In this document: piece after piece, positions 17,428-26,013 of the stretch | Numbering within the stretch: the stretch's first letter is position 1 | Layout: every line of letters starts with the position of its first letter | From: Photobacterium frigidiphilum | GTDB taxonomy: Bacteria > Pseudomonadota > Gammaproteobacteria > Enterobacterales > Vibrionaceae | NCBI RefSeq assembly: GCF_003025615.1 | Contig: NZ_PYMJ01000041.1 | Span: 1-47,188, forward strand | Direction: 5' to 3' | Length of the DNA stretch: 47,188 nt | Program-made: the position numbers and the translations under genes | Notes under the pieces: generated by a model | What the model was told of the DNA's origin: nothing | Seen by the model: the letters and a program-made list of their open reading frames with translations, nothing else | The model's database searches: none

Positions 17428-18781
17428 ACTAAGGAAAATTCTTAAAAAAAATACTATTCTCTCTATGTTGGAAGCATACGGTCTCGCGGGCTTAATCAGC
17501 TCGGGACCATGGGTATTATCCATTCTAGCATTGCTTGTGATTGGTATTTTGAGCGTCGGATGGATTTTTCCTTCCTATGTCATTGTACAATACTTAGTGC
17601 TTGTCACGTATTTAATGGCGGGGTCATTAATTATTAGTGGATTATTTCAACTATTATTAACGCGGTTTATCTCTGATCTTCTTTTTGCTAAGCAAGAACA
17701 TAGAATTGTCCCCAACCTATTAGGTTCTATGCTCGTAACCAGTGTTCTGGCAAGCTCAATTGGTGGCGGTATTCTGGCGTTTTCTCAGCATATCGATCCT
17801 ATTATTAAAGTCACGATCTTTACCTCTTTGGTCTTATTGTGTAATCAGTGGCTTATCTTGATTTTCTTGAGTGGGATGAAAGAATATTACCGTATTTTCA
17901 TCACGATGATGATCAGTTACGGGCTAATGGTTGGCTTGAGTTTTGTGTATACTTCTGATGGATTGTTTGGTCTGATGCTGGTTTTCACATCATGCCAAGC
18001 GTTCTTAACGTTCGCTTTTTTATACCACGTTATTCGAGATTATCCAGCTAACCAACTTGTTTCCTTCGAGTTTCTTGATACTAAAAAAAGTTTTTATTCA
18101 TTAATGTTCTGCGGTCTTTTTTACAACCTAGGCGTGTGGCTAGATAAATTTGTCTTCTGGTTTAGAGAAGAAACATCTCACCCTGTCATTGGTTTATTTC
18201 GCGCCTCTTATATTTATGATCTACCGATATTTATCGCTTATCTAGCTATCGTACCGGGAATGGCAGTATTTATGCTCCGCATGGAAACTGATTTTTCTGA
18301 TGCCTGTTTGAAATTTTACGATTCGGTACGTGAGGGAGCCACCCTTAAATCTATCTATCTACTGAAAGATCGTATGGTACTAGCTTGTCGCCAAAGTATT
18401 TATGAAATTTTCAAAGTACAAGGAATGACGCTCGCTCTACTTTTGCTGTGGGCGGAAGATATTCTTGTCGCACTGAATATTGACTTATCCTACCTACACT
18501 TACTGTATGTTGATTTAGTCGGGGTCAGCTTGCAAGTCTTGGTTATGTCGATTTTAAACGTAATGTTTTACCTTGATAAGCGTTATTCAGCTCTTGCGCT
18601 CACGGTTTTTATGGCCGTCGGTAACTACATTTTTTCTCATATCAGTATTGAATTAGGTCCAGTGTTTTATGGCTACGGTTTTTCCGTCACTATGCTATTC
18701 ACAACAATTATTGGTTTGATTATGCTCGATAGACAATTTAACGATTTAGAATACCGAACCTTCATGTTGCAACAATCTTAA
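17408..18781 (+). CDS. pelG: PelG: polytopic membrane subunit of Pel transport
   Basis: A 457-residue integral membrane protein with about 12 hydrophobic helices, related to the Wzx/MOP flippases and known as the membrane core of the Pel synthase with PelD, PelE and PelF. The N-terminus (MAGIGFELRKILKKNTILSM) is characteristic of the family. The ATG at 17408, six bases after AGGAGG, overlaps pelF by 20 bases. It closes the operon. No T-run terminator is evident directly after the stop. Confidence 0.93.
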   Translation: MAGIGFELRKILKKNTILSMLEAYGLAGLISSGPWVLSILALLVIGILSVGWIFPSYVIVQYLVLVTYLMAGSLIISGLFQLLLTRFISDLLFAKQEHRIVPNLLGSMLVTSVLASSIGGGILAFSQHIDPIIKVTIFTSLVLLCNQWLILIFLSGMKEYYRIFITMMISYGLMVGLSFVYTSDGLFGLMLVFTSCQAFLTFAFLYHVIRDYPANQLVSFEFLDTKKSFYSLMFCGLFYNLGVWLDKFVFWFREETSHPVIGLFRASYIYDLPIFIAYLAIVPGMAVFMLRMETDFSDACLKFYDSVREGATLKSIYLLKDRMVLACRQSIYEIFKVQGMTLALLLLWAEDILVALNIDLSYLHLLYVDLVGVSLQVLVMSILNVMFYLDKRYSALALTVFMAVGNYIFSHISIELGPVFYGYGFSVTMLFTTIIGLIMLDRQFNDLEYRTFMLQQS

Positions 18782-19062
18782 TATTTTCGAGCATGTTGCA
18801 AGTAATTAGATAAGGCGATTAATGACGGCAGATCTCTCCCGCAGCAGAGTTTTACGTTCATCACGTAACCATTAATTAAACTGACCCTTATTTATCATCC
18901 GCAATGATTCGGATCCCAGAAGCGCTGGCTAGGCTCGTTCTCGTAATTTGAATCCACCGATAGCGACAGTCAGCTTATTTATTACGTTTGTGAGAGAAAT
19001 AGAAATCCAACGTTTCATCCTGTTTATTGATAGTATAGAGTATCTTCAATACTTAGATTGAG
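18782..19062. other. Intergenic region between pelG and the recombinase gene
   Basis: About 280 bases without a gene. No convincing terminator for the pel operon was found, only weak dyads. The last 40 bases are AT-rich (TTGATAGTATAGAG) and could hold the promoter of the recombinase gene. Confidence 0.4.
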
Positions 19063-20565
19063 ATGATGGTTAAGTGTATGAAATTTATAGTCTATGGGCG
19101 AATTTTGTTAAAACATCCAATTGCTATATTCGGTGAAAATATTCAACAAGAACCCGTAGATGCGATTATAAGTGATAATGAAGGCTGCATAGTTGCTGAG
19201 TACTTTGATGATAGCTTATCTACTTACAATAGAAAACACATACAGGAAAGTACTGTTTTAAGGCGTATCTATGATGATGTACAAGCTGATATGTACGAGC
19301 GAGGTACAGTACTTCTGATGTATTCTCTTGACCTTTTTAGCAGACAAGATTCTGACTACATGCTCCACTATTACACTAATTTACGCAAGAAAGGTGTTGT
19401 GATCTGGATGTATATAGGCGGCTTAAGAAAACTTGATAGCAAGTGTGCTATGGTTGAAGCATTTGGTGAGTTTAAACGTGCGCATTCTGAAAGCCTAATA
19501 AAACAGCAACGCGTAAAGGATGTCTGGGCTATCAAGTACGACAGGATGCGTCAGGGGGAAGCCGTTAAACTTTCGTCAAAACCATTTTGGATCGACTTTA
19601 AAGAAAGTCCCAACAGGTATGAGGCCAATCACCACGCAAAAACTGTACAGCGTATATTTGATATGTACATTACTGGTTATGCTGTGTCGCAGATTGCTGC
19701 TGTTTTGAATAATGAAAACATACCTTGTTATTCTAAATCTAAATCACGACAACAAGCTGATATCTGGTCGCGAAAGCAAGTGCAGTATACGTTAAAAAAT
19801 GGTGCTGTTTATGGTTGTTTCATTGGAAAACGAAACAACATTATAATCAATGATGTTTATCCAGAAATAGTCTTGCGGAAATGTTTTGACGTAGCACAAG
19901 CAATAATCAAAACCCGTAAGGGAAAACAATCAAGTCAAAATGCTAACCTGTTTAATGACCTTTTGAAATGTGGTTATTGTGGTGGTGGTTTGGCAAGAAA
20001 CTATACCGATAACAGATGCAGCAAACACGAAATAAGAAGGTATTATAACTATGGGTGTAGCAGTGATGAGCGCTGCCAAATAAGTAGTAAGATTAGCGCA
20101 AAGGTATTTGATAGTGTTGTGCTTAGATTTTTACAGGATCTTGATTGGTCATTTATGGAAGATCGAAGACCTACTTCAGAAGCCATAATAGCCAACAAAC
20201 GTAACGAAATAACCGCCCATAGTAAACGGTTTAACGCCCTTACTATGGGATTAATAACCACTGCTTTAGATGAAATACAAAGACTTGATCTAAAAACTAT
20301 ATCAGAAGTGCGTGATCGTTATACCTTATCTGCTGACCAACTATTAACAACAGATAATGATACACGTCTAAAGGTAAATAAAACGCTTAGTGTTCTGATT
20401 GATAAAATCGAAGTATTTACATCTGGTGTAATTAAGGAAGGTATTGATTATAAACAATTACGTAAAGAAAAGATATTAAGGTGTGCCAAGATATATTTTA
20501 ATAAGTGGGAAGATGAAAAGCAGTCGTTTAGGATTGTATATATAGACGATCGAACAACTACATAA
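19063..20565 (+). CDS. Large serine-recombinase homologue with degenerate catalytic domain
   Basis: A 500-residue protein with the full architecture of a large serine recombinase. It has a resolvase-like domain (about 7-145), a Recombinase domain (about 175-285), a zinc ribbon with CGYCGG and CSSDERC cysteines (about 305-345), and a helical C-terminal part. The catalytic residues look lost. The segment that should read Y-x-R-V-S is YGRILL, without the nucleophilic serine, and the DRxSR motif reads DLFSR, lacking its first arginine. The remaining fold is intact and the frame is long and open, so a binding-only role is possible. Start choice between the ATGs at 19063, 19066 and 19078 is uncertain. 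It lies between pelG and IS copy 3, in the same direction. Confidence 0.8.
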   Translation: MMVKCMKFIVYGRILLKHPIAIFGENIQQEPVDAIISDNEGCIVAEYFDDSLSTYNRKHIQESTVLRRIYDDVQADMYERGTVLLMYSLDLFSRQDSDYMLHYYTNLRKKGVVIWMYIGGLRKLDSKCAMVEAFGEFKRAHSESLIKQQRVKDVWAIKYDRMRQGEAVKLSSKPFWIDFKESPNRYEANHHAKTVQRIFDMYITGYAVSQIAAVLNNENIPCYSKSKSRQQADIWSRKQVQYTLKNGAVYGCFIGKRNNIIINDVYPEIVLRKCFDVAQAIIKTRKGKQSSQNANLFNDLLKCGYCGGGLARNYTDNRCSKHEIRRYYNYGCSSDERCQISSKISAKVFDSVVLRFLQDLDWSFMEDRRPTSEAIIANKRNEITAHSKRFNALTMGLITTALDEIQRLDLKTISEVRDRYTLSADQLLTTDNDTRLKVNKTLSVLIDKIEVFTSGVIKEGIDYKQLRKEKILRCAKIYFNKWEDEKQSFRIVYIDDRTTT

Positions 20566-20613
20566 TTTTGTGAATGAAGTTATCGCGAAAAAGCAATTTT
20601 AATATATCAGGTA

Positions 20614-20635
20614 CTTTGAATTGGGTAATTCAAAG
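20614..20635. repeat. Perfect 9-bp dyad after the recombinase gene
   Basis: CTTTGAATT (20614-20622) pairs with AATTCAAAG (20627-20635) across a GGGT loop, 48 bases after the recombinase stop and just before IS copy 3. It lacks a clear T-run. It may be a weak terminator or a protein-binding dyad. Confidence 0.5.
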
Positions 20636-20653
20636 GCCTTGTCCCCAAATCTG

Positions 20654-21772
20654 GGCTTTGTTGAAGCGCTCAGATAACATCCAATTATTCCATTAACACT
20701 GAGTTCAGTTATCATAACCAGCCCTTCATTCCGGTTAGCTGTTTAACACATGCCTTACAAACACAATGACAGAAAACGCCATCATTTTAAGAAGCATACC
20801 TACGCGCTAAATAATTATCGTGAGTACAATCAGGCTCTCAGGCAACGCGGGCGGTTCGACATTTGGATCTCTGAAGAGATCATCCATAATTGGCACCACG
20901 ATGAACGCGTTTATGATGGTACCGGCTCTTCTGTTAAATATCCTGACAGCACCATCGAGGCCTGCCACTACATTCGATTGGTATATAAACTTCCTCTACG
21001 TCAAGCTCAGGGATTGATTGACAATTTACTGATGAAGCTCGGCATGGACAACCTTCAATGCCCTGATTATACGCTGTTATCAAAGCGGCTGAAGCCGCTC
21101 AATCTCACGGCACCACGCTTTAGAAAGCATGAGAAATCAGACGACAAAATTGCAGCGATAGCCATTGATTCAACGGGGCTCAAGCGGTTCGGGAAGGATG
21201 AATGGCACCAGGAAAAACATAAGGTTAATGCAAAACGAAGCTGTCGAAAGGCGCACTTCGCGGTTGATGAGAGTCACTTTATTCAAGGCGCTGTCCTTAC
21301 TGATAAAAACACCATGGATGATCAGGTTGTCGGGACGTTATGTCAGTCCATCATTACGGATGTCGAGCACGTCAGTGCCGACAAAATGTATGATACCAAT
21401 GCGGTGTACCAGACATTAGAGGAGCATTTCCCGGAGGCTGAGATTGTTATTCCGCCGAAAGACAATACGTTTGCTGATGAAGTCCATCATCCAAAGAGGA
21501 TGAGCAACCTGATAGGTTGCTTCGCCCTTGGCATTATCGGTTGGCAGAGCGTGCGGCAATACGGAAAAAGGAACGTCTCAGAAACGGCGATGCAACGTTA
21601 CAAGAAGATAATCGGCAATACATTACACAGCAGAAAGATTGAAAACCAGTCAAAGGAAATGTTACTCGGCTGCTCTATTTTAAATCGCTTTACTCTGCTC
21701 GGGATGCCCAATAGCTACTGAGTCGCCTAACCGTATCAAAAGACCACAAAGTTTTAGTGTTGCAACAATGCC
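20654..21772 (+). mobile_element. IS5-family, IS903-group insertion sequence, copy 3
   Basis: Starts GGCTTTGTTG at 20654 and ends CAACAATGCC at 21772, with the same 1,119-bp length, orientation and near-identical sequence as copy 2. Flanks 20645-20653 and 21773-21781 do not match. Its right end interrupts a reading frame that continues to 23027. Confidence 0.88.
20750..21721 (+). CDS. IS903-group DDE transposase (copy 3)
   Basis: A 323-residue transposase with the same DDE residues as copy 2 (D140, D211, E278). A single base change (CGA to TGA) ends it three codons earlier, at GMPNSY, after all known functional parts, so activity is probably unaffected. The very low divergence from copy 2 indicates recent duplication or gene conversion between the two elements. 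Confidence 0.93.
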   Translation: MPYKHNDRKRHHFKKHTYALNNYREYNQALRQRGRFDIWISEEIIHNWHHDERVYDGTGSSVKYPDSTIEACHYIRLVYKLPLRQAQGLIDNLLMKLGMDNLQCPDYTLLSKRLKPLNLTAPRFRKHEKSDDKIAAIAIDSTGLKRFGKDEWHQEKHKVNAKRSCRKAHFAVDESHFIQGAVLTDKNTMDDQVVGTLCQSIITDVEHVSADKMYDTNAVYQTLEEHFPEAEIVIPPKDNTFADEVHHPKRMSNLIGCFALGIIGWQSVRQYGKRNVSETAMQRYKKIIGNTLHSRKIENQSKEMLLGCSILNRFTLLGMPNSY

Positions 21773-23027
21773 CCTCTTGGAGGGGGTTGCTACATATCTA
21801 GCACATCGTTATGGAAGCCTACAACCTAGCAATAATTGGTTATACATAGAGGAACCTGATGCAGAAAAGCTAGCTTTGAGTATCCTCGAAAATTTGGAGC
21901 AACATCAAGAGCACTGGCACCATAACCGCGCAGTATCCAAAGCAATTAAAAGCTGTTCACATGTCATCGTTAAAACTCATGATGCAGCACGGCTAGTGTA
22001 CTTAGCAAAGAGTTTTGCATCAATAATGGAAGAAAGCGACTCTGTTGATCTACTCAATGCTGGTATCAATATGAGCCGAGGAAACATAGCAGAAGCACTA
22101 ATGATTTTAGCCAACCAGCTTGGGGAAAGTGGTGTACAGTGGCCAAACTCACTACCGGATGCATTACGCCTATATGCTGCTGACAAGCACCCAGCAATTC
22201 GTGCTGTTATGCTGAGGCGAATGCCTTACTTACAGGACCGTTTTCCTGAGCTTGGCTGGGAATTGTTTGATCTTGCAGTAAAAGAAAGTGCAGAAGGGCT
22301 TTGGGCTTTAGCTGAACCATGCTTGTATTACACATATCATCAAAAATTCAAAATCATTGCACCTTGGTTAGCACACCTCTATCGTGACGGTTTCGGCAAA
22401 GATCACGAGACTTGGGGACGTATTTCTGCACTAGCTGCTTTTTTGAAACATATAGACTTTTCGATTTTTGTTGAGGAACTCAAAGTTGTTGAAACAGCCG
22501 CTGCATGGAGCGGGGCTGCAAGTGTATGGACACACCACAGCAATATTCAACGACACAAAGAACAGTGTTTTTCGGGACTGGAAGCAGGTTTAAGTGCAGA
22601 AAACTCGCATGCTATTATCATCGCGCGTAAATTTCATAATCTTTTCCGAGAATCTACACCATTGTTAACTGTACCAACTAAGCTAATTCAGCGTTGTTTT
22701 AGCCTGCTGGAATCAGAAACCGATTCTAGACGAAATAATATTTTTGGTTTTGATAAATGGTTGAACGTAATTTCCGTTCACGACCCAATGTATGCATTGG
22801 AAGCTGTTGAGATTTACTTAGATTTCGTGCGTCGAACTAAAGCCTATGTTCATGACTATAATAACAGCCTAACGCAACTACTGACCCGTCTATTTGTACA
22901 GGCTGAAGAGCTGGAAGAATCTGACAGTGGAGCTATGTTGCAGCGCGTGGTCACTCTGCAAGATACACTTTTAGTTTTGGGGGTTAGCGGAGTGAATGAT
23001 TGGCTCAAGGCAGCAGAACGACCATAA
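21768..23027 (+). pseudogene. C-terminal fragment of a large helical-repeat protein (possible STAND-type ATPase)
   Basis: The open frame continues straight out of the right end of IS copy 3. Its first ATG (21768) is IS sequence, so the true 5' part is missing. The remaining 419 codons are alpha-helical and Trp/Leu-rich, with repeated helix pairs (for example YLQDRFPELGWELFDLAVKE and LAEPCLYYTYHQKF). This resembles the C-terminal sensor repeats of large STAND or NACHT-type defence NTPases. No P-loop is present in what remains. Assignment to a defence ATPase is a guess from composition and accessory context; I do not recognise a named family. Confidence 0.5.
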
Positions 23028-23059
23028 ATAAAAAGGATTCCCCTAAGTCTACTAATCCG

Positions 23060-23099
23060 AACAATACAAGTTAGAGTATTGAATCTAACTTGTATTGTT
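23060..23099. terminator. Perfect 16-bp stem, likely terminator
   Basis: A perfect 16-bp inverted repeat (23060-23075 against 23084-23099) with an 8-nt loop lies 33 bases after the stop of the truncated gene. The plus-strand side ends TGTTTAATTATT. A weak U-tract and AT-rich stem fit a terminator, but the perfection would also suit a protein-binding dyad. Confidence 0.5.
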
Positions 23100-23521
23100 T
23101 AATTATTCGTTAACGTACCTGCCCTGGCATGTGATCATCAAGCAATTCTGTCATATCTTAACTACCAACCGATTTTGTCTGTTTGCTAATTACCAAGGAA
23201 AAATGACGGGTCCATTTTTATACATACCCTTTGAATCGTTCTAATCACTATTCAGGGGTTGTTAAGGATGATCATTATGGATTCTCGCTCCCACCCCGGA
23301 GAATGCTGATGCTCAACGAGTTATAAAATTTAATGTCAGTCGTACACCTCCAAATGGTAGTAAGTAAGGTATAGCTTAACTATCTAAAAATTTTGCATGC
23401 AAAATTTCACACATCCTGTTTTCTTTTATTGACTATATAAGAGGAGGAGGTTAATCTTCTTAGCATAGTAAATTACTTGCTTATTTTATGGCGTGAACGT
23501 CACTCTCAAAGGAGAAAAACA
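23100..23521. other. Upstream region of the partition operon
   Basis: No complete gene is seen. The region contains the palindrome at 23388-23407, then an AT-rich TTGACTATATAAG stretch at about 23430-23442 that could carry the parA promoter, and an AAAGGAG ribosome-binding site at 23509-23515. A short frame ending near 23368 looks protein-like but has no start codon and may be debris. Confidence 0.45.
23388..23407. promoter_or_regulatory. 20-bp palindrome upstream of parA (copy 1)
   Basis: AAATTTTGCATGCAAAATTT is a perfect 20-bp palindrome, repeated exactly at 25994-26013 on the far side of the operon. It lies about 115 bases before parA. Position and symmetry fit a ParB-binding centromere site or an operator of the partition operon. 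Confidence 0.65.
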
Positions 23522-24295
23522 ATGGGTAAAATCATTGCAATAGCAAACCAAAAAGGCGGTGTTGGTAAAACAACGGCTACTGTTAACTTAGGCTTAAATT
23601 ATGCCTCTCAAGGAAAAAAAGTCTTATTTCTAGATTTTGACCCTCAAAACAACCTTGGTGAGTTACTTGCCAAGGAACTATTAAGCAATCAAGATTTTGT
23701 TACGGGTAATCATGCATCCCACGCCCTTGCTATGTTCGAACGTGTGGAAAAGCCTGTTCCTTATATGCATTCTGAGAATGTAGGCGTAATTGGGTCATCT
23801 AAAAAATTAAGTAATGTGTCTCAAGATGGAATGTTTAATTTTGCAGATTCTCTTGATCTAATTAAAGATGATTATGACTTTATCTTTATAGACTGCCCTC
23901 CTTCTGTAGGTACTTTACAACATGCAGCAATGGCGGTTGCAAACGGGTTACTTATTATTACTGAGGCTCTTAGTCAGTCAGTAAAAGGTGTTCATGAAGT
24001 AATTAAAACCTCTCGGCAAATGCGAAGAATGAACCCCGACCTTGAAATTATCGGCATTATTCTTAACAAAATGGACCGCCCTACCCCTAATACTCAGAAA
24101 GAAAATGAAGCCAAACTTAGAGCCAGTTATGGCGATTTGGTTTTTACTGAAAAACTGTATAAATCAATTAAAGTATCAGAAGCCTTGGAAGCCGGTGTCG
24201 GTCTAAATACATTTTCTCCTAAGCATGCTGAACATATCCAGCTTACTCAGTTTTTTATTGCCTTCGATTCTCGCATTTCAAAGCTAGGGAAATAA
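23522..24295 (+). CDS. parA: ParA-family partition ATPase
   Basis: A 257-residue Walker-type ATPase that moves plasmid copies apart on the nucleoid. The deviant Walker A motif is at residues 11-18 (KGGVGKTT), with Walker A' FLDFDPQ at about 34-40 and Walker B FIFIDCPP at about 122-129. There is no N-terminal helix-turn-helix, so it resembles small ParA or Soj proteins rather than the P1/F type, and operon repression is probably left to another protein. The ATG at 23522 is chosen because AAAGGAG precedes it; an upstream in-frame ATG (23477) lacks such a site and would add a non-conserved 15-residue tail. parB follows after 2 bases. Confidence 0.93.
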   Translation: MGKIIAIANQKGGVGKTTATVNLGLNYASQGKKVLFLDFDPQNNLGELLAKELLSNQDFVTGNHASHALAMFERVEKPVPYMHSENVGVIGSSKKLSNVSQDGMFNFADSLDLIKDDYDFIFIDCPPSVGTLQHAAMAVANGLLIITEALSQSVKGVHEVIKTSRQMRRMNPDLEIIGIILNKMDRPTPNTQKENEAKLRASYGDLVFTEKLYKSIKVSEALEAGVGLNTFSPKHAEHIQLTQFFIAFDSRISKLGK

Positions 24296-24297
24296 TT

Positions 24298-25194
24298 ATG
24301 TCATTACGTGATAGAGCTGCTGGTATTGATTTACTTGATGAATCCAATGTGGAATTGCGCGAAGGTGAGAAAATTTTAAAAATACCTGTCTCTGAGATCT
24401 ATTCTGAATCGCAGGTACGGAAGTATTTTCCGATTGAGAAGATTAAAGATCTTGGTGCAAGTATTAAAGAGCATGGTCAGATACAACCTATTGTCGTTTA
24501 TCCTATGGATGGAAAAGGTTATAAAATTCAGAAAGGTGAATGTAGATGGCGTGGTGCAAAACTTCATGAAATAAGCCATCTTGATGCGATAGTCCGTACT
24601 ACTGGAACTATGTTTCAGCAGTTAGCTGAGAATATTCACCGTATTGATTTAGACCCATTTGAGGTTGGAGCAGCATTGTTGTTGATGAAAAAAGAGGAGG
24701 GGTTAAACAACAAGCAATTAGCAAAAAAAATGACAATCTCTGAATCTGAAATATCAGCATTTCTTAAAACTGTTTCTGCGCCTGAATTTGTAGTGAAGGC
24801 GTATTACGATGATCAAATTGGTGACAAAGAGACGGTTAATTCCCTTCGTATTGCGGCCTCAATGAATGAGGAAATGACAAAAAACTTGCTTGCAAATGAA
24901 GTCACTAGGCAAGGCGCTCAATTGTTAGTGAAAAAGCTAAAAGTTGAAACGATAAATGTGAGTTCAAGAGGGAAGAAGAAGTCTAAAGCTCGTGATGCTT
25001 CTCAACCTAGAACAAATGAAACTCATATTAATCAACCAAAAGCTATTCGTGTTTCATTAAGTGATGGACGGCAAGGTTTGATAGATACGCATGGTGAGGC
25101 TGATATCGGATATTTATCAATTATTATTGATAAATGCTCTGAGGCTGTGATTTTACCTGTTACGGATGTGAATTTAATAGGCTACGGCAATTAG
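24298..25194 (+). CDS. parB: ParB-family partition protein
   Basis: Centromere-binding partner of ParA (298 residues). The ParB N-terminal domain is visible at about 27-118 with the nucleotide-pocket motif GECRWRG (80-86; the usual GERR has Cys for its first Arg here) and ENIHRIDLDPFE (111-122). A helix-turn-helix follows at about 138-160 (NNKQLAKKMTISESEISAFL). The C-terminal third is lysine-rich linker and a small domain with a predicted dimerisation role. Coupled to parA by a 2-base gap. Confidence 0.9.
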   Translation: MSLRDRAAGIDLLDESNVELREGEKILKIPVSEIYSESQVRKYFPIEKIKDLGASIKEHGQIQPIVVYPMDGKGYKIQKGECRWRGAKLHEISHLDAIVRTTGTMFQQLAENIHRIDLDPFEVGAALLLMKKEEGLNNKQLAKKMTISESEISAFLKTVSAPEFVVKAYYDDQIGDKETVNSLRIAASMNEEMTKNLLANEVTRQGAQLLVKKLKVETINVSSRGKKKSKARDASQPRTNETHINQPKAIRVSLSDGRQGLIDTHGEADIGYLSIIIDKCSEAVILPVTDVNLIGYGN

Positions 25195-25196
25195 TT

Positions 25197-25586
25197 ATGC
25201 CGATTGATAGAAAAGGGTTAGCTCTATTGGTTAATGCTAATCGTGTGAGTTTACTTAAAACTTATTCCTTCTATATTTCCGGTTCAGCCTCGGAGTTAGT
25301 AGAAACTTTGACGGAGCATGCTGTTCAGAAAGGGTATGTCTATGAACGGCGGCCACCTCCAGGACAAACACTGCGAGAATGGTGTGTCAAAAATCATGCA
25401 CCTCAATGGGCATGTAGAGCGGCATTTGATTTACTTATTACGAATGACTGGACACCAAAGAGTGACACCGAGAAGGCAATTTCTGCTAGGTATATATTAT
25501 TAAATAATCACTCTATTACGGAATTATGGGTCGATCTCTTGGGGGATTGGTTGATTGTGGCTCGTGATGCGAAAAATGAACATTAA
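25197..25586 (+). CDS. Hypothetical protein, third gene of the partition operon
   Basis: A 129-residue protein that starts 2 bases after parB, so it is almost certainly co-translated. It reads as a mixed alpha/beta protein (SFYISGSASELVETLTEHAVQKGYVYERRPPPG). No family is recognised. Its position suggests an accessory or regulatory role in partition or copy maintenance. No membrane segment or signal peptide is seen. Confidence 0.65.
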   Translation: MPIDRKGLALLVNANRVSLLKTYSFYISGSASELVETLTEHAVQKGYVYERRPPPGQTLREWCVKNHAPQWACRAAFDLLITNDWTPKSDTEKAISARYILLNNHSITELWVDLLGDWLIVARDAKNEH

Positions 25587-25597
25587 AATAAATAATT

Positions 25598-25619
25598 ATT
25601 ACGATAACCTAATCGTAAT
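25598..25619. promoter_or_regulatory. Perfect 8-bp dyad between operon genes 3 and 4
   Basis: ATTACGAT (25598-25605) and ATCGTAAT (25612-25619) form an inverted repeat with a 6-base spacer, 15 bases before the next ATG. It is placed to control expression of the following small gene, as an operator or an RNA hairpin near its ribosome-binding site. Confidence 0.4.
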
Positions 25620-25633
25620 TAAGGTGAATTAAT

Positions 25634-25993
25634 ATGACTGACTTTCAGAACCGTGTTGATATATTAAAAGAGATTGCAACATTGCCACGTCAGTCAGTAT
25701 GCTTTCAATTGGTCACTTTGCTGCGATGGTGTGACAACGGTTTAAATGATGCCAGTGTAGAGACCTATAAATTAGGGGATGATCTCTACTATAGTGCTAA
25801 ATCGTTAAAAAGTTTGCTTGGTATTTCTACAAAAAGTAATTTCCATAAAGGGCTTTATGCTCTTTTTGACGCTGGACTAATTGAACGACTTGTAATTGAT
25901 AAATCTGGTGAGGTTGTTTCTCATGATAACTATCAACGTAATACTGCAATTATTTTTTGGAAGTTGAGCGCTAAAGGTAAATTAATGAAATAG
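25634..25993 (+). CDS. Small putative DNA-binding protein (winged-helix-like)
   Basis: A 119-residue protein after an AAGGTG ribosome-binding site. The pattern of helices (SVCFQLVTLLRWC, SLKSLLGISTKSNFHKGLYALFDAGLIERLVI) followed by a basic wing-like segment resembles winged-helix replication or regulatory proteins of plasmids. The stop is immediately followed by copy 2 of the 20-bp palindrome, which might be its own or ParB's target. No named family is recognised. Confidence 0.6.
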   Translation: MTDFQNRVDILKEIATLPRQSVCFQLVTLLRWCDNGLNDASVETYKLGDDLYYSAKSLKSLLGISTKSNFHKGLYALFDAGLIERLVIDKSGEVVSHDNYQRNTAIIFWKLSAKGKLMK

Positions 25994-26013
25994 AAATTTT
26001 GCATGCAAAATTT
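25994..26013. promoter_or_regulatory. 20-bp palindrome downstream of the partition operon (copy 2)
   Basis: Identical to the palindrome at 23388-23407, and it starts at the stop codon of the last operon gene. Two identical 20-bp palindromes bracketing parA-parB and two small genes are unlikely to be chance. A parS-like site or a shared operator is the likely function. Confidence 0.65.

Larger units (their letters stand above)
5419..21772 (+). mobile_element. Putative compound transposon carrying the pel operon
   Basis: Two nearly identical IS903-like elements in direct orientation bracket about 14.1 kb that contains pelABCDEFG and a serine-recombinase homologue. IS903-group elements are known to mobilise flanked DNA as composite transposons. 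Here the layout is seen, but movement as a unit is inferred. The absence of a 9-bp duplication at the outer ends argues either for later rearrangement or for assembly by recombination between IS copies. Confidence 0.5.
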
